A DNA stretch of 64,000 bases from Arthrobacter gandavensis (GTDB lineage: Bacteria > Actinomycetota > Actinomycetes > Actinomycetales > Micrococcaceae), in contig NZ_VTFU01000002.1 in the NCBI RefSeq assembly GCF_009192735.1, positions 124,001-188,000 of the forward strand. Direction: 5' to 3'. Below, piece after piece: positions 35,483-44,580 of this stretch (its first letter is position 1; each line of letters begins with the position of its first letter). The position numbers and the translations under genes are program-made. Below the pieces are notes generated by a model that had not been told where the DNA came from, searched no databases, and saw only the letters and a program-made list of their open reading frames with translations.

Positions 35483-37015
35483 GTGTTCTTCTTCATCCTT
35501 AAAAGAGCGGTGACCTCGTTCTTTGTCCTCCTCGCAGCCACCGCGCTGATGTTCGTCCTGGCAGTCAACTCGGGAGATCCCCTAGCTGATCTCATCGAAC
35601 TGCAAAGCGCCGAACGTGAATCACGGATTGCCCAGCGAACTGCGGCACTCCATTTGGACGAACCCGTGGCGGTTCGTTACCTGCTGTGGCTCCAGGAAGT
35701 GGGCCGCTGCATCATCCCCGGTGGCGCGGAATGCACACTGGGACTGAACCGGGCCGGATCCCCGGTTATCGAGCAGCTGCAGACAGCCGTCGGCTCAACC
35801 TTCCGGCTCGTCGTCGTTGCCACCCTCGTAGCCATCGTCCTCGGCGTGGCAGTCGGCCTCATCACCGCCCTGCGCCAGTACAGCGTCTTTGACTACTCCA
35901 TCACCTTCATTGCCTTCCTGCTCTTCTCCATGCCGCTGTTCTGGCTCTCCACGCTGCTCAAGCAGTACCTGGCGATTGACCTGAACACCTGGCTTGCCAA
36001 TCCACAAATGTCGTATCTGGGCATAGCCGGAGTAGGACTGATCGCCGGAATCGTCGGGGCCGTGGCCTTCGGCGGAGACCGGCGGCGCCGTTTGCGTGTT
36101 TTCGCCATTGTTGCCGTTGGCACCGCGGTTACGTTCTACCTGCTGCTCATCACCAACTGGTTCAAGACGCCGGGACTGGGGCCGGTGGGCCTGCTCATCA
36201 CGGCTTTTGGCCTGGCACTGGGCATCACCGCCATGCTTGCGGGTTTCCGCCGCCGCCGCGTCCTGTACGCCGCGCTTGCCACGGCTGCCGCGGGCTACAT
36301 TGGCTACCTGGTGACCCAGCCGCTCATGCAGGATCCGAACTGGCTGATCATCGCCGCCCTTGCGGTCCTGACCGTTCTTGTCTCGCTGGCCATTGGCCAC
36401 TTCATCGGCGGACCGTACTCCAAACAGGCCCGCAACCTCACCGCCGTCATCGGCCTCAGCATCGGCTTCTTTGTCTTTGTCGACGCCCTCCTTGGCGCGT
36501 ACCCGTCGCTGGCCCGCAAAAACGGCGGCCGTCCGATCCCGACCACCGGTTCATCGACGCCCAATCTCCAGGGCACCTTCTGGGAAATCAACCTGGATTA
36601 CGCCCTGTACCTGGTCCTTCCCACCATTGCCATCATGCTCATCTCGTTCGCCACCTACACCCGGTACACGCGTGCCAGCATGCTGGAGGTCATGAACCAG
36701 GACTACGTCCGCACCGCACGGGCCAAGGGCCTGAGCGAACGGTCAGTGGTGGTCAAGCACGCCTTCCGCAACGCCATGATTCCCATTACCACTCTGATGG
36801 CCTTCGACTTCGCCGGAGTCCTCGGCGGCGCCGTCATTACCGAAGCAGTGTTTGGCTGGAGTGGAATGGGAAGGATGTTCACCGACGGGCTGAACAATGT
36901 GGATCCCAACGTGATCATGGCCTTCTTCCTGGTGACAGGTGTGGCCGCGGTGACCTTCAACATGCTGGCCGACATCGCATACGCGTTCCTCGACCCGCGC
37001 ATTAGCCTGAACTGA
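35483..37015 (+). CDS. Oligopeptide-type ABC permease (OppB/DppB) with enlarged central region
   Basis: First permease, 510 residues, against 310-340 usual for DppB/OppB. The first part is normal (first helix, GLNRAGSPVIEQLQTAVGST, LFSMPLFWLSTLLKQYLAID near 150-170). About 180 residues are then inserted (about 175-355), forming several additional predicted membrane helices joined by short basic loops. The conserved end resumes with INLDYALYLVLPTIAIML and the EAA loop MNQDYVRTARAKGLSERSVV. GTG 35483 is the start, with AGGAG nine bases upstream. Similar enlarged permeases are known in actinobacteria; the role of the extra helices is unknown. Confidence 0.87.
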   Translation: MFFFILKRAVTSFFVLLAATALMFVLAVNSGDPLADLIELQSAERESRIAQRTAALHLDEPVAVRYLLWLQEVGRCIIPGGAECTLGLNRAGSPVIEQLQTAVGSTFRLVVVATLVAIVLGVAVGLITALRQYSVFDYSITFIAFLLFSMPLFWLSTLLKQYLAIDLNTWLANPQMSYLGIAGVGLIAGIVGAVAFGGDRRRRLRVFAIVAVGTAVTFYLLLITNWFKTPGLGPVGLLITAFGLALGITAMLAGFRRRRVLYAALATAAAGYIGYLVTQPLMQDPNWLIIAALAVLTVLVSLAIGHFIGGPYSKQARNLTAVIGLSIGFFVFVDALLGAYPSLARKNGGRPIPTTGSSTPNLQGTFWEINLDYALYLVLPTIAIMLISFATYTRYTRASMLEVMNQDYVRTARAKGLSERSVVVKHAFRNAMIPITTLMAFDFAGVLGGAVITEAVFGWSGMGRMFTDGLNNVDPNVIMAFFLVTGVAAVTFNMLADIAYAFLDPRISLN

Positions 37016-37027
37016 TAGGCGGAAGAC

Positions 37028-38065
37028 ATGACTGAGAAAATACCGTCCGGAAGTACGGGCAGCAGCCCGGAACTGACGAGCATGACTCTGGAAAGCCAGA
37101 GAACGGACATAGCAGATGCGCCCGCGACCCGGGCCGTCACCGCAGATCCGGAGATCACAGCGGCCAAGAGCCAGGGCCAGCTGGTCCGGGAACGGTTCTT
37201 CCGCCACAAGGGAGCATTGGCGGGCCTGAGCGGCCTGGGACTGATCATCCTGCTGGCCTTCACCTCGATTGGCGTCTCAGTGGGGCCGCTCCACATCCCC
37301 GGCTGGTGGCAGCACAGCTTCTCGTCGGTAATGCCGCTTGAAGACGGCGGTGCTCCGACCATCTCGTGGACCGGGCTGGGCAACCATCCCTTCGGCCAGG
37401 ACACCCTGGGACGCGACTACTTCGCCATGACCATGCGCGGTGCCCAGATTTCCCTGACCATTGCCTTCATCGTGGGAGTTGTCGGGACTGTCGTGGGCAC
37501 CGTCATCGGCGCCATGGCCGGCTACTTCCGCGGCCTTACCGAAGCCGTCCTGATGCGCTTCACCGACGTCATCATCACCATTCCCCTGCTCGTCGTGGCA
37601 GCGGTGCTGCTCAGCATCGTTTCCAAGGGTGGAATTGTCGTGTTCGCGGTCTTCCTGGGCCTGCTCACCTGGACCGGACTCGCCCGCATTGTCCGCGGCG
37701 AGTTCCTCTCCCTGCGCGAGAAGGAATTCGTGGAGGCCGCCAAATCCGTGGGAGCAAGCTCCGCACGCATCATTTTCAAGCACATCCTGCCCAACACTGT
37801 TGGCGTCATCATTGTGTCCGCGACGCTGGCCATTTCGAGCGCCATCCTGCTCGAGACGGCCCTTAGCTTCCTGGGCCTGGGCGTCCAGCCGCCGGACACC
37901 TCGCTCGGCAGGCTCATCAACGAGAACCGTGCGGCCATGACGACCCGTCCGTGGCTCTTTTTCTGGCCCGGCGTCTTCATCGTCGCCATCGCCCTCACCG
38001 TGAACTTCATCGGCGACGGCCTCCGGGATGCGTTTGATCCCCGACAGACAAGGAACAAGCAATGA
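37028..38065 (+). CDS. Oligopeptide-type ABC permease (OppC/DppC)
   Basis: Second permease, 345 residues. A cytosolic N-terminal extension of about 55 residues precedes the first helix. NHPFGQDTLGRDYFAMTMRG is the OppC signature and FVEAAKSVGASSARIIFKHI is the EAA loop; ALSFLGLGVQPPDTSLGRLI is the conserved end. It lies 12 bases after OppB and overlaps the ATPase gene by four bases. Confidence 0.93.
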   Translation: MTEKIPSGSTGSSPELTSMTLESQRTDIADAPATRAVTADPEITAAKSQGQLVRERFFRHKGALAGLSGLGLIILLAFTSIGVSVGPLHIPGWWQHSFSSVMPLEDGGAPTISWTGLGNHPFGQDTLGRDYFAMTMRGAQISLTIAFIVGVVGTVVGTVIGAMAGYFRGLTEAVLMRFTDVIITIPLLVVAAVLLSIVSKGGIVVFAVFLGLLTWTGLARIVRGEFLSLREKEFVEAAKSVGASSARIIFKHILPNTVGVIIVSATLAISSAILLETALSFLGLGVQPPDTSLGRLINENRAAMTTRPWLFFWPGVFIVAIALTVNFIGDGLRDAFDPRQTRNKQ

Positions 38066-39849
38066 GTTCGGCACCCCTGTACAGCGACGCCACATCGCCG
38101 ACCGCCACGGCTCCGATCCTCGAAGTATCGGGACTTGGAGTCGAGTTCAACGTGGACAACAAGTGGGTCATGGCGGCCGAGGATGTCTCGTTCACCGTCC
38201 GTCCCGGCGAAATCCTCGCCATCGTGGGCGAGTCCGGCTCCGGCAAGAGCATGTCCTCCATGGCCCTGCTGGGCCTGCTGCCGGGCAACGGCCGCTCAAC
38301 GGGCAGCGCCAAGCTGCAGGGCAAGGAACTGATCGGCAGTCCCCAGTCCACCCTGCGCAAAGTCCGCGGCAATGACATCGCCATGATTTTCCAGGAACCC
38401 ATGACGGCGCTCAACCCGGTGATCACGGTCGGCGAGCAGATCAAGGAGATCATCGAGCAGCACACTGACGCTTCTCCGGCCCAGGCCAAGGCGCGTGCCA
38501 TCGAACTGCTGAAGATGGTGGAAATACCCGAACCTGAGCGGCGGTACGGTTCCTACCCGCACCAGTTCTCCGGCGGCCAGCGCCAGCGGGCCATGATCGC
38601 CATCGCCATCGCCAATGACCCCATCCTGCTCGTGGCCGATGAGCCCACCACAGCGCTGGACGTCACGGTGCAGGCCGAGGTGCTGGAACTGCTTCGCAAC
38701 CTGAACCGACGCCTGAACAGCGCGATCATGCTGATCACCCACGACATGGGTGTGGTCGCTGACCTTGCCGATAAGGTCGTCGTGATGGAAAAGGGGCGCA
38801 TTGTGGAAGCGGCTCCCGTGGCCGAACTCTTCAATAATCCGCGCGAGGACTACACCCGCCAGCTGCTGGCCGCCGTGCCACACCTGGGGTCCAAGGTCGG
38901 CGGTGTCCTGGCCTCGGTGGAAGTGGAAAACGACGGGTCCCTGCAAATCGCTGATGCGCCGCGGGCAGTGCTCCGGGAATCGGCAGACCTTGCCACGCCC
39001 GACTCAGGCGTTGTTCCCGCCCTGCAGCTCACCAACGTGTCGATTGAATACCCCGGCCGGTTCCGCCAGCCGGGCTTCAAAGCCGTCACGGACGTTTCCT
39101 TTGTCATTAACCCCGGCGAGGTCATGGGCCTCGTGGGCGAATCAGGCTCGGGAAAGTCGACCATTGCCCGCGCCGTCACGGGGCTGCTTCCGGTGAGCGC
39201 CGGGAGCGTGGACATCAATGGCACCAACATCGCCGGCCTCTCCCCCAAGAAAATGCTCCCGCTGCGGCGCAAATTCGCCATCGTGTTCCAGGACCCCGCG
39301 GCGTCGCTGAACCCGCGCATGTCCATCGGAGAATCGATCGGTGAGCCGCTGTTCCTCCACGAGAAACTGTCCCGGGCTGATCTGGACCGCCGCGTCGAAG
39401 GCCTCCTGGACGATGTCCAGCTGCCCACCAATTTCCGCAACCGCTATCCGCACGAGCTCTCGGGCGGGCAGCGGCAGCGGGTCGGCATTGCCCGTGCCCT
39501 GTCGCTGCGCCCATCGCTGCTGGTGGCTGATGAACCGACGTCGGCCCTGGATGTCTCGGTCCAGGCACGTGTGCTGGCTCTGCTTCAGGACCTGCAGCAG
39601 CAGTACGGTTTTGCCTGCCTCTTCGTCAGCCATGACCTGGCCGTCGTTGAAATCCTGGCCAGCCACATTGCCGTGCTGAACAAGGGCGTCATGGTGGAGC
39701 AGGGGTCAACGGAGCAGGTGCTGAAGTATCCGCAGGATCCGTACACGCGCCGGCTGCTGGCCGCCGCTCCGGTGCCGGACCCGGCGGAGCAGGCAATGCG
39801 CCGGGAGCAGCGCAACGCCCTGATGGCCGCCGGCAGTTCCGCCGAATAG
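38062..39849 (+). CDS. Oligopeptide ABC transporter ATPase, OppD-OppF fusion
   Basis: Dual ATPase of 595 residues with both nucleotide-binding domains in one chain, as in GsiA-type proteins. Domain 1 has Walker A GESGSGKSM (about 56-64), signature FSGGQRQRAMIAIAI and Walker B LLVADEPTTALDVTVQ. Domain 2 has Walker A GESGSGKST (about 359-367), signature LSGGQRQRVGIARAL and Walker B LLVADEPTSALDVSVQ. Each half has the OppD/F C-terminal extension (for example YTRRLLAAAPVPDP). It closes the operon. Confidence 0.94.
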   Translation: MSSAPLYSDATSPTATAPILEVSGLGVEFNVDNKWVMAAEDVSFTVRPGEILAIVGESGSGKSMSSMALLGLLPGNGRSTGSAKLQGKELIGSPQSTLRKVRGNDIAMIFQEPMTALNPVITVGEQIKEIIEQHTDASPAQAKARAIELLKMVEIPEPERRYGSYPHQFSGGQRQRAMIAIAIANDPILLVADEPTTALDVTVQAEVLELLRNLNRRLNSAIMLITHDMGVVADLADKVVVMEKGRIVEAAPVAELFNNPREDYTRQLLAAVPHLGSKVGGVLASVEVENDGSLQIADAPRAVLRESADLATPDSGVVPALQLTNVSIEYPGRFRQPGFKAVTDVSFVINPGEVMGLVGESGSGKSTIARAVTGLLPVSAGSVDINGTNIAGLSPKKMLPLRRKFAIVFQDPAASLNPRMSIGESIGEPLFLHEKLSRADLDRRVEGLLDDVQLPTNFRNRYPHELSGGQRQRVGIARALSLRPSLLVADEPTSALDVSVQARVLALLQDLQQQYGFACLFVSHDLAVVEILASHIAVLNKGVMVEQGSTEQVLKYPQDPYTRRLLAAAPVPDPAEQAMRREQRNALMAAGSSAE

Positions 39850-39944
39850 ACCTCCACGTCCCACGGATCCCGGTTTAGGTTGTCGGGCTCACCCTGTGGG
39901 ACACTGGAGGGCAGAACTTTCAGCAAAAAACGAAGGAGGCAGCT

Positions 39945-40019
39945 ATGAGCAAGCGTGCACGCAAGCGTCGTGATCGTAAGCGCGGCGGCGCCAACCACGG
40001 TAAGCGTCCCAACACTTAA
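39945..40019 (+). CDS. Ribosomal protein bL37 (AURKAIP1/COX24-domain), 24 residues
   Basis: A 24-residue, very basic protein beginning MSKRARKRRDRKRGG and ending ANHGKRPNT. It matches the tiny actinobacterial large-subunit protein bL37 (AURKAIP1/COX24 domain), first seen in mycobacterial ribosome structures. A strong AAGGAGG lies at 39933-39939, five bases before the ATG, and a terminator follows at 40060. So short a gene is easily missed. It lies immediately before the convergent rsrA gene, an arrangement seen in other Micrococcales. Confidence 0.9.
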   Translation: MSKRARKRRDRKRGGANHGKRPNT

Positions 40020-40059
40020 GTCTTGGACTAAGCCGTGTGGCCCATCGCCGCATAGAAAA

Positions 40060-40097
40060 GAACCCCCGGAGCCTTGCGGCTTCCGGGGGTTCTTTTT
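40060..40097. terminator. Terminator between bL37 and the convergent rsrA gene
   Basis: GAACCCCCGGAGCC (40060-40073) pairs with GGCTTCCGGGGGTTC (40078-40092), one base bulged, and the plus strand continues TCTTTTTATG. It terminates bL37 transcription; the A-tract on the other arm means it can also act on rsrA. Confidence 0.9.
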
Positions 40098-40115
40098 ATG
40101 TGCAGGCCTTTGGCC

Positions 40116-40376
40116 TTAGTGGTCGGCAGTCTGGATTTGGCTGATCCGGGCCAGGATGCTGGCCTTGAGCGTCTCCGGTGCCGCCTCCGTGCAGGAACGC
40201 TTGACCACTGAGCGGATGACACACTCCAGGTCATGTTCCTCGGCGCATTCGGGGCAGCCGTCCAGGTGCTCCTGGATCTCCACGATGTCGTCGTGTGACA
40301 GCGCGCCGTCCAAGTACTCATACAGCCGTTCGATGCGTGCGTCCTCGCAATCGCCCAGGCTTTCGCAATCGCTCAT
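40116..40376 (-). CDS. rsrA: Zinc-binding anti-sigma factor RsrA/RshA
   Basis: Redox-sensitive anti-sigma factor of 86 residues that binds SigR when reduced and releases it on disulfide stress. The ZAS motif HLDGCPEC (H-x3-C-x2-C) is complete and a further Cys pair member lies upstream ([12 protein letters not shown]). The mycothiol-system anti-sigma factors of Micrococcales have the same layout. Its start overlaps the sigR stop by four bases, giving coupled synthesis of the pair. Confidence 0.93.
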   Translation of the reverse strand: MSDCESLGDCEDARIERLYEYLDGALSHDDIVEIQEHLDGCPECAEEHDLECVIRSVVKRSCTEAAPETLKASILARISQIQTADH

Positions 40377-41173
40377 AGCGTTTTCCCCTGTTTCTCGTCC
40401 TGGCCAGCGCCGGCGGCGGCGGGAGCCGATTTGCCTCGGATACCCCGTTCATGTGCGTATTCAGCGAGCAGCTCGCGGAGCATTTTGCGGCCCCGGTGAA
40501 GGCGCGACATGACGGTGCCAATAGGCGTGTTCATAATTTCCGAAATTTCTTTGTACGCGAATCCCTCCACGTCGGAGAAATAAACCGCCAAGCGGAACTC
40601 CTCCGGGATGGACTGGAGCGCATCCTTGACGTCCGAATCCGGAAGATGGTCCAGCGCCACCGCCTCGGCCGATCGCAGCCCCGTGGAGCTGTGCTCGGCC
40701 GCGCGGGCCAGCTGCCAGTCCTCCACACCGTCCGAATTGGCCTGCAGCGGTTCGCGTTGACGCTTCCGATACAGATTGATGTACGTATTCGTCAGGATCC
40801 GGTACAGCCAGGCCTTGAGGTTCGTCCCGGGACGGTACTGGTGAAAGGCGGAGAACGCCTTGGTGTAGGCCTCCTGAACCAAGTCCTCGGCGTCGGAGGG
40901 ATTCCGGGCCATGCGCATGGCCGCGGAATAGAGCTGATCCACGTACTGCATGGCATCACGCTCGAAACGTATTTTGCGGGCCTCTTCCGATTCGGAAGCG
41001 ACATCCAGCTCGGAGTCTTCCACCTGGGGGCTGCCTTCCGGCACATCAGTTCTCATCAGGTTCAAGTCTACGGTGTGGCGGCCGGACTCCACTCTGAGCT
41101 GAACTGAAGATGCTGTGGATGACGCTCCTGTGGCTGCGGCCGCAGGCGCGGGCATAACCAAGGCAACTGGCAC
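40373..41173 (-). CDS. sigR: ECF sigma factor SigR/SigH, with possible N-terminal extension
   Basis: Group-IV sigma factor for the thiol-oxidative stress response, 266 residues from GTG 41173. Region 2 is [20 protein letters not shown] through [19 protein letters not shown]; region 4 is [20 protein letters not shown] followed by [17 protein letters not shown] 41173 has GAGGAG eight bases upstream, a better ribosome binding site than the internal ATG at 41056 (227 residues), which has none visible. The longer form adds 39 residues before the family core, resembling the unstable SigR-prime isoform of Streptomyces. A SigR-type promoter lies at 41273-41298, implying autoregulation. Confidence 0.92.
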   Translation of the reverse strand: MPVALVMPAPAAAATGASSTASSVQLRVESGRHTVDLNLMRTDVPEGSPQVEDSELDVASESEEARKIRFERDAMQYVDQLYSAAMRMARNPSDAEDLVQEAYTKAFSAFHQYRPGTNLKAWLYRILTNTYINLYRKRQREPLQANSDGVEDWQLARAAEHSSTGLRSAEAVALDHLPDSDVKDALQSIPEEFRLAVYFSDVEGFAYKEISEIMNTPIGTVMSRLHRGRKMLRELLAEYAHERGIRGKSAPAAAGAGQDEKQGKTL

Positions 41174-41272
41174 TGCTTAGTCTCCTCACTGGTTCTCGGA
41201 CGCCAAAGGCGTCGCCTCTGTGTCCTTGGGACCGGCATTACCATGGCTGGCGCAAATACCTTATGTCCTCTC

Positions 41273-41298
41273 AACGCAAGAGCGCAGGGGCTTATTCC
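41273..41298 (-). promoter_or_regulatory. Predicted SigR-dependent autoregulatory promoter
   Basis: On the minus strand GGAAT (41298-41294) and GTT (41275-41273) are separated by 18 bases, matching the SigR/SigH consensus GGAAY-N18/19-GTT. It lies 100-125 bases before the GTG start of sigR in the same direction. Positive autoregulation by this arrangement is known in Streptomyces and mycobacteria. Confidence 0.75.
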
Positions 41299-41414
41299 GG
41301 CGCCGCATTATGCAACCCGATGCCCGCCTGAGATGTGCGGGCTGCGTTAAAGTGCCAAACTAGGAGTATTCTGCCCGGGCTATTCCGAGTCCGGACAGCA
41401 ACCAGGAGGTCAAT

Positions 41415-41996
41415 ATGTCCGTTGTCCGTATGCTCGCCCGCCCGCTGCTCGCCACCGGGTTTATTGCAGCCGGCGTTGACCGCCTGCGTGATGCCGACCA
41501 GACAGCCGAGCAGCTGCGTCCAACCCTCAACCGCGTTGGCGGCATGGTCCCGTCCGCGTCCGCCGTCACCGGCAACCCCCAGCTGGTCGCCAAGGTGCTG
41601 GGAGCAACCCAGGTTGGAGCCGGCGCGCTGCTGGCCCTCGGTAAGCTGCCGCGCCTGTCCGGCGTGCTCCTGGCGGGAACCGCGGTGCTGAATGCCGTTG
41701 TTGAATACAAGAATGCAGACACTGACACCCCGGATGAGCGCAAGGCGCGCCGCGCGGGCCTGTTGAAGAACCTCTCGCTGATCGGTGCTGTCCTGCTGGT
41801 CGCAGTGGACACCAACGGCCGCCCCGGGCTGGCCTGGCGTGCCGGCCACTTGGCCGATGACACCCGCCGCAGTGTTTCCTCACTGGGCAAGGACGCCGGA
41901 CGCAAGTCGCGGGCAGTCAAGAAGGACGCCGCCAAGCAGCTGAAGAAGGCCAACCGCACCGTCCGCGCCACCGCCGCCGGCATTGTGGGTTCCTAG
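41415..41996 (+). CDS. DoxX-family membrane protein
   Basis: Small membrane protein of 193 residues. The DoxX domain has a first helix with LLATGFIAAGVDRLRD, then TGNPQLVAKVLGATQVGAGA and LPRLSGVLLAGTAVLNAVVE; the last helix is NLSLIGAVLLVAVD. A basic, lysine-rich C-terminal tail of about 55 residues follows. AGGAGG lies seven bases before the ATG. DoxX-like proteins near SigH genes in mycobacteria take part in a membrane oxidoreductase complex, but a role here is inferred only from position. Confidence 0.85.
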   Translation: MSVVRMLARPLLATGFIAAGVDRLRDADQTAEQLRPTLNRVGGMVPSASAVTGNPQLVAKVLGATQVGAGALLALGKLPRLSGVLLAGTAVLNAVVEYKNADTDTPDERKARRAGLLKNLSLIGAVLLVAVDTNGRPGLAWRAGHLADDTRRSVSSLGKDAGRKSRAVKKDAAKQLKKANRTVRATAAGIVGS

Positions 41997-42000
41997 CAAG

Positions 42001-43353
42001 ATGTCTTTCCCCGCTGAACCGCAGACCCTCCCCCTCTGGCCCGCTCCCCGGGTCTCAGCTCCGCTGAACGCCGACGTTCGCATCCCGGGTTCCAAATCCC
42101 TCACCAACAGGTATTTGGTCCTGGCGGCGCTGGCCGACGGGCCCAGCCGCTTGCGGGCACCGCTTCACTCGCGTGACACAGCGCTGATGGTCGCGTCCCT
42201 GCGGGCGCTGGGCGCGGACGTCCGTGAAGTCGAGGGGGAAGGCGCCTTTGGACCTGACCTCGAGGTCCGCCCCATGGAAACAGGGAGTGCGTCAGACGCC
42301 GGGGTTGACTGCGGTTTGGCGGGGACCGTGATGCGGTTCGTGCCGCCTTTGGCGGCGCTCAAAGACGGGAACACGGCATTCGACGGGGACCCGCATGCGC
42401 GCCTTCGTCCCATGTCCGCGACCATCAGCGCGCTCCGCGGCCTGGGCGTCACTGTGCACGACAACGGCACCGGCTCTCTTCCGTTCACCGTGAGCGGCAC
42501 CGGCGACGTCCCCGGCGGACGGCTGGAAATCGATGCGGGCGCGTCGTCACAGTTCGTTTCCGCCCTGTTGCTGACGGGAGCACGCTTCCGCAACGGCCTG
42601 CACCTGGTCCATGTGGGCTCCAGTGTGCCCAGCCGCGAGCACATCGCCATGACTGTCCAGGTCCTGCGCGAAACGGGCGTTGATGTGGACGATTCGGTGC
42701 CGAACGAGTGGAAAGTGGCGCCGGGCCCCATCCGTGCCTTTGACGTCACCATCGAGCCGGACCTCTCCAACGCCGGGCCCTTCCTGGCCGCAGCACTTGT
42801 GGCAGGTGGAACGGTGCGGATGAGCGGCTGGCCGGAGCGCACCGCCCAGGTTGGAGACCGGTGGCGGCAGATCCTGCCCCAGCTCGGCGGCCGCGTGCAG
42901 CTCTCGGGCGGGAGCCTGACCGTCACTGGAAGCGGCCGCATCACGGGAGCAGAGGTGGCTGACGCCAGTGAACTCGCACCCACCGTCGCCGCGCTCTGTG
43001 CACTGGCGGATTCCCCCTCCGTCCTCACCGGCATCGCCCACCTCCGCGGCCACGAAACCGACCGGCTGGCGGCCCTGACAACGGAGATCAACCGGCTGGG
43101 CGGTGACGCCGCCGAAACCCCGGACGGCTTGGTTATCCGCCCCGCGCCGCTGCACGGCGGCGTCTTCGAAACGTATGCCGACCATCGGATGGCCACAGCG
43201 GGCGCACTGATTGGCTTGGCTGTCTCCGGGGTCCAGGTCCGTGATGTGGCCACCACCGCCAAGACCCTGCCCGAATTCCCCCAGCTGTGGCAGGAGCTGG
43301 CCGATTCGGCTGGTTCGTCCACCGGGACCTCCCTGGAAGCGGGGCTTCTCTAA
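42001..43353 (+). CDS. aroA: 3-phosphoshikimate 1-carboxyvinyltransferase (EPSP synthase)
   Basis: Shikimate-pathway enzyme of 450 residues that joins phosphoenolpyruvate to shikimate 3-phosphate. RIPGSKSLTNRYLVLAAL binds substrate, DGDPHARLRPM and LRGHETDRLAALTTEINRLG follow, and YADHRMATAGALIGLAVSG is the C-terminal signature. The ATG at 42001 is preferred; an in-frame GTG at 41983 overlaps the DoxX gene. It overlaps rsgA by one base. The aroA-rsgA-hisN order beside sigR is also seen in mycobacteria. Confidence 0.95.
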   Translation: MSFPAEPQTLPLWPAPRVSAPLNADVRIPGSKSLTNRYLVLAALADGPSRLRAPLHSRDTALMVASLRALGADVREVEGEGAFGPDLEVRPMETGSASDAGVDCGLAGTVMRFVPPLAALKDGNTAFDGDPHARLRPMSATISALRGLGVTVHDNGTGSLPFTVSGTGDVPGGRLEIDAGASSQFVSALLLTGARFRNGLHLVHVGSSVPSREHIAMTVQVLRETGVDVDDSVPNEWKVAPGPIRAFDVTIEPDLSNAGPFLAAALVAGGTVRMSGWPERTAQVGDRWRQILPQLGGRVQLSGGSLTVTGSGRITGAEVADASELAPTVAALCALADSPSVLTGIAHLRGHETDRLAALTTEINRLGGDAAETPDGLVIRPAPLHGGVFETYADHRMATAGALIGLAVSGVQVRDVATTAKTLPEFPQLWQELADSAGSSTGTSLEAGLL

Positions 43354-44468
43354 TGCCCCGCTCCACCGGCAGCTGGGATGAATCGGACGTCCGGATCCGT
43401 CCCAACAAAAAAGGGTCCCGTCCCCGCACCAAGGACCGTCCCGCCTATGACGAGGCCGTAACCGGACGCATCATCACCGTCGACCGCGGCCGGTACACCG
43501 CCGTCGTCGACGAAGACACACCCACCGAGCGCATTGTGACGGCCGCCCGGGCCCGCGAACTGCGCCGGAACCCGGTGGTTGCCGGAGACCTGGTCTCGCT
43601 CGTTGGGGATGTCTCCGGCGGCCCGGACACCCTCGCCCGCCTGGTCCGCATCCAGGACCGGCGGACCCTGCTCCGCCGCAGCGCCGATGACACCGATCCG
43701 GTGGAACGCGCCGTCGTCGCCAATGCCGACCAGCTGGTCATTGTGGTGGCCGCCGCCAACCCGGAACCCCGCACCGGTTTCATCGACCGCGCCCTCGTTG
43801 CCGCGTATGACGCCGGCATCTCTCCCCTGCTCTGCATTACCAAAGCCGACATCAAGGACCCCTCCGAGCTGCTGGCCAACTACAAACATCTGGACCTGGA
43901 CGTCATCATCAGCCGCACCGCAGCCGACGATGCATCCGGCATCGATGCCCGCTCCGATGACGGCCTCTCAGCCCGCCTTCAAGGCGACGCGGTTGAGCAG
44001 CTTCACGGCCATCTCGAAGGAAAGGTCTCTGTCCTTGTCGGGCACTCCGGCGTCGGCAAATCCACCCTCGTTAATGCGTTGACCGGTTCCGACCGCGCCA
44101 CCGGCGGCGTCAACGCCGTCACCGGCCGCGGCCGGCACACCTCGTCCTCCGCCCTGGCGCTGAAGGTCCTGGATGCCCCGGCCGGAAGCTGGATCATCGA
44201 CACGCCCGGCATCCGCTCCTTCGGCCTCGCCCATGTGGACCCCGACCGGATCCTTCAGGCGTTCCCCGACCTCGCGCCCGGCACCGAAACCTGCGAACGC
44301 GGCTGCCGCCACGATGACCAGGCGCGGGACTGCGGGCTGGACCAATGGGTGGAGTCGGGACAGGCAGGCGCTGCCGGGCCGGCCCGGCTGGCGTCGCTGC
44401 GCCGGCTGCTCAGCTCCGGCACCCGCACCGAAAACCGCGCATCGGCCAAGGAGCTGGGCGCCCAGTGA
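43353..44468 (+). CDS. rsgA: Ribosome small-subunit GTPase RsgA
   Basis: Circularly permuted GTPase of 371 residues that checks 30S maturation. After an N-terminal OB-like part the motifs come in permuted order: TKAD (G4), then GHSGVGKST (G1, about 230-238), and DTPGIRSF (G3, near 283). The C-terminal zinc site CERGCRHDDQARDCG is complete. The ATG shares its A with the aroA stop, so translation is coupled. Its N terminus (PNKKGSRPRTKDRP) is basic, as in other RsgA proteins. Confidence 0.95.
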   Translation: MPRSTGSWDESDVRIRPNKKGSRPRTKDRPAYDEAVTGRIITVDRGRYTAVVDEDTPTERIVTAARARELRRNPVVAGDLVSLVGDVSGGPDTLARLVRIQDRRTLLRRSADDTDPVERAVVANADQLVIVVAAANPEPRTGFIDRALVAAYDAGISPLLCITKADIKDPSELLANYKHLDLDVIISRTAADDASGIDARSDDGLSARLQGDAVEQLHGHLEGKVSVLVGHSGVGKSTLVNALTGSDRATGGVNAVTGRGRHTSSSALALKVLDAPAGSWIIDTPGIRSFGLAHVDPDRILQAFPDLAPGTETCERGCRHDDQARDCGLDQWVESGQAGAAGPARLASLRRLLSSGTRTENRASAKELGAQ

Positions 44469-44580
44469 GGCGCCCGGAGCCGGTTCCCGGTTCCTTCGAC
44501 GTGACCCAAACGGCGCCGCACCGGGGCCTGAACCGGCCAATCGCGGGCAGCGCCCGCCGAATAAGGATAAGTTGAACAGT

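Noticed and set aside
33685-35595. A 636-codon minus-strand frame opposite the peptide-binding protein
   Set aside because: Valine/glycine-rich antisense translation with no motif; the plus strand has a full lipoprotein.
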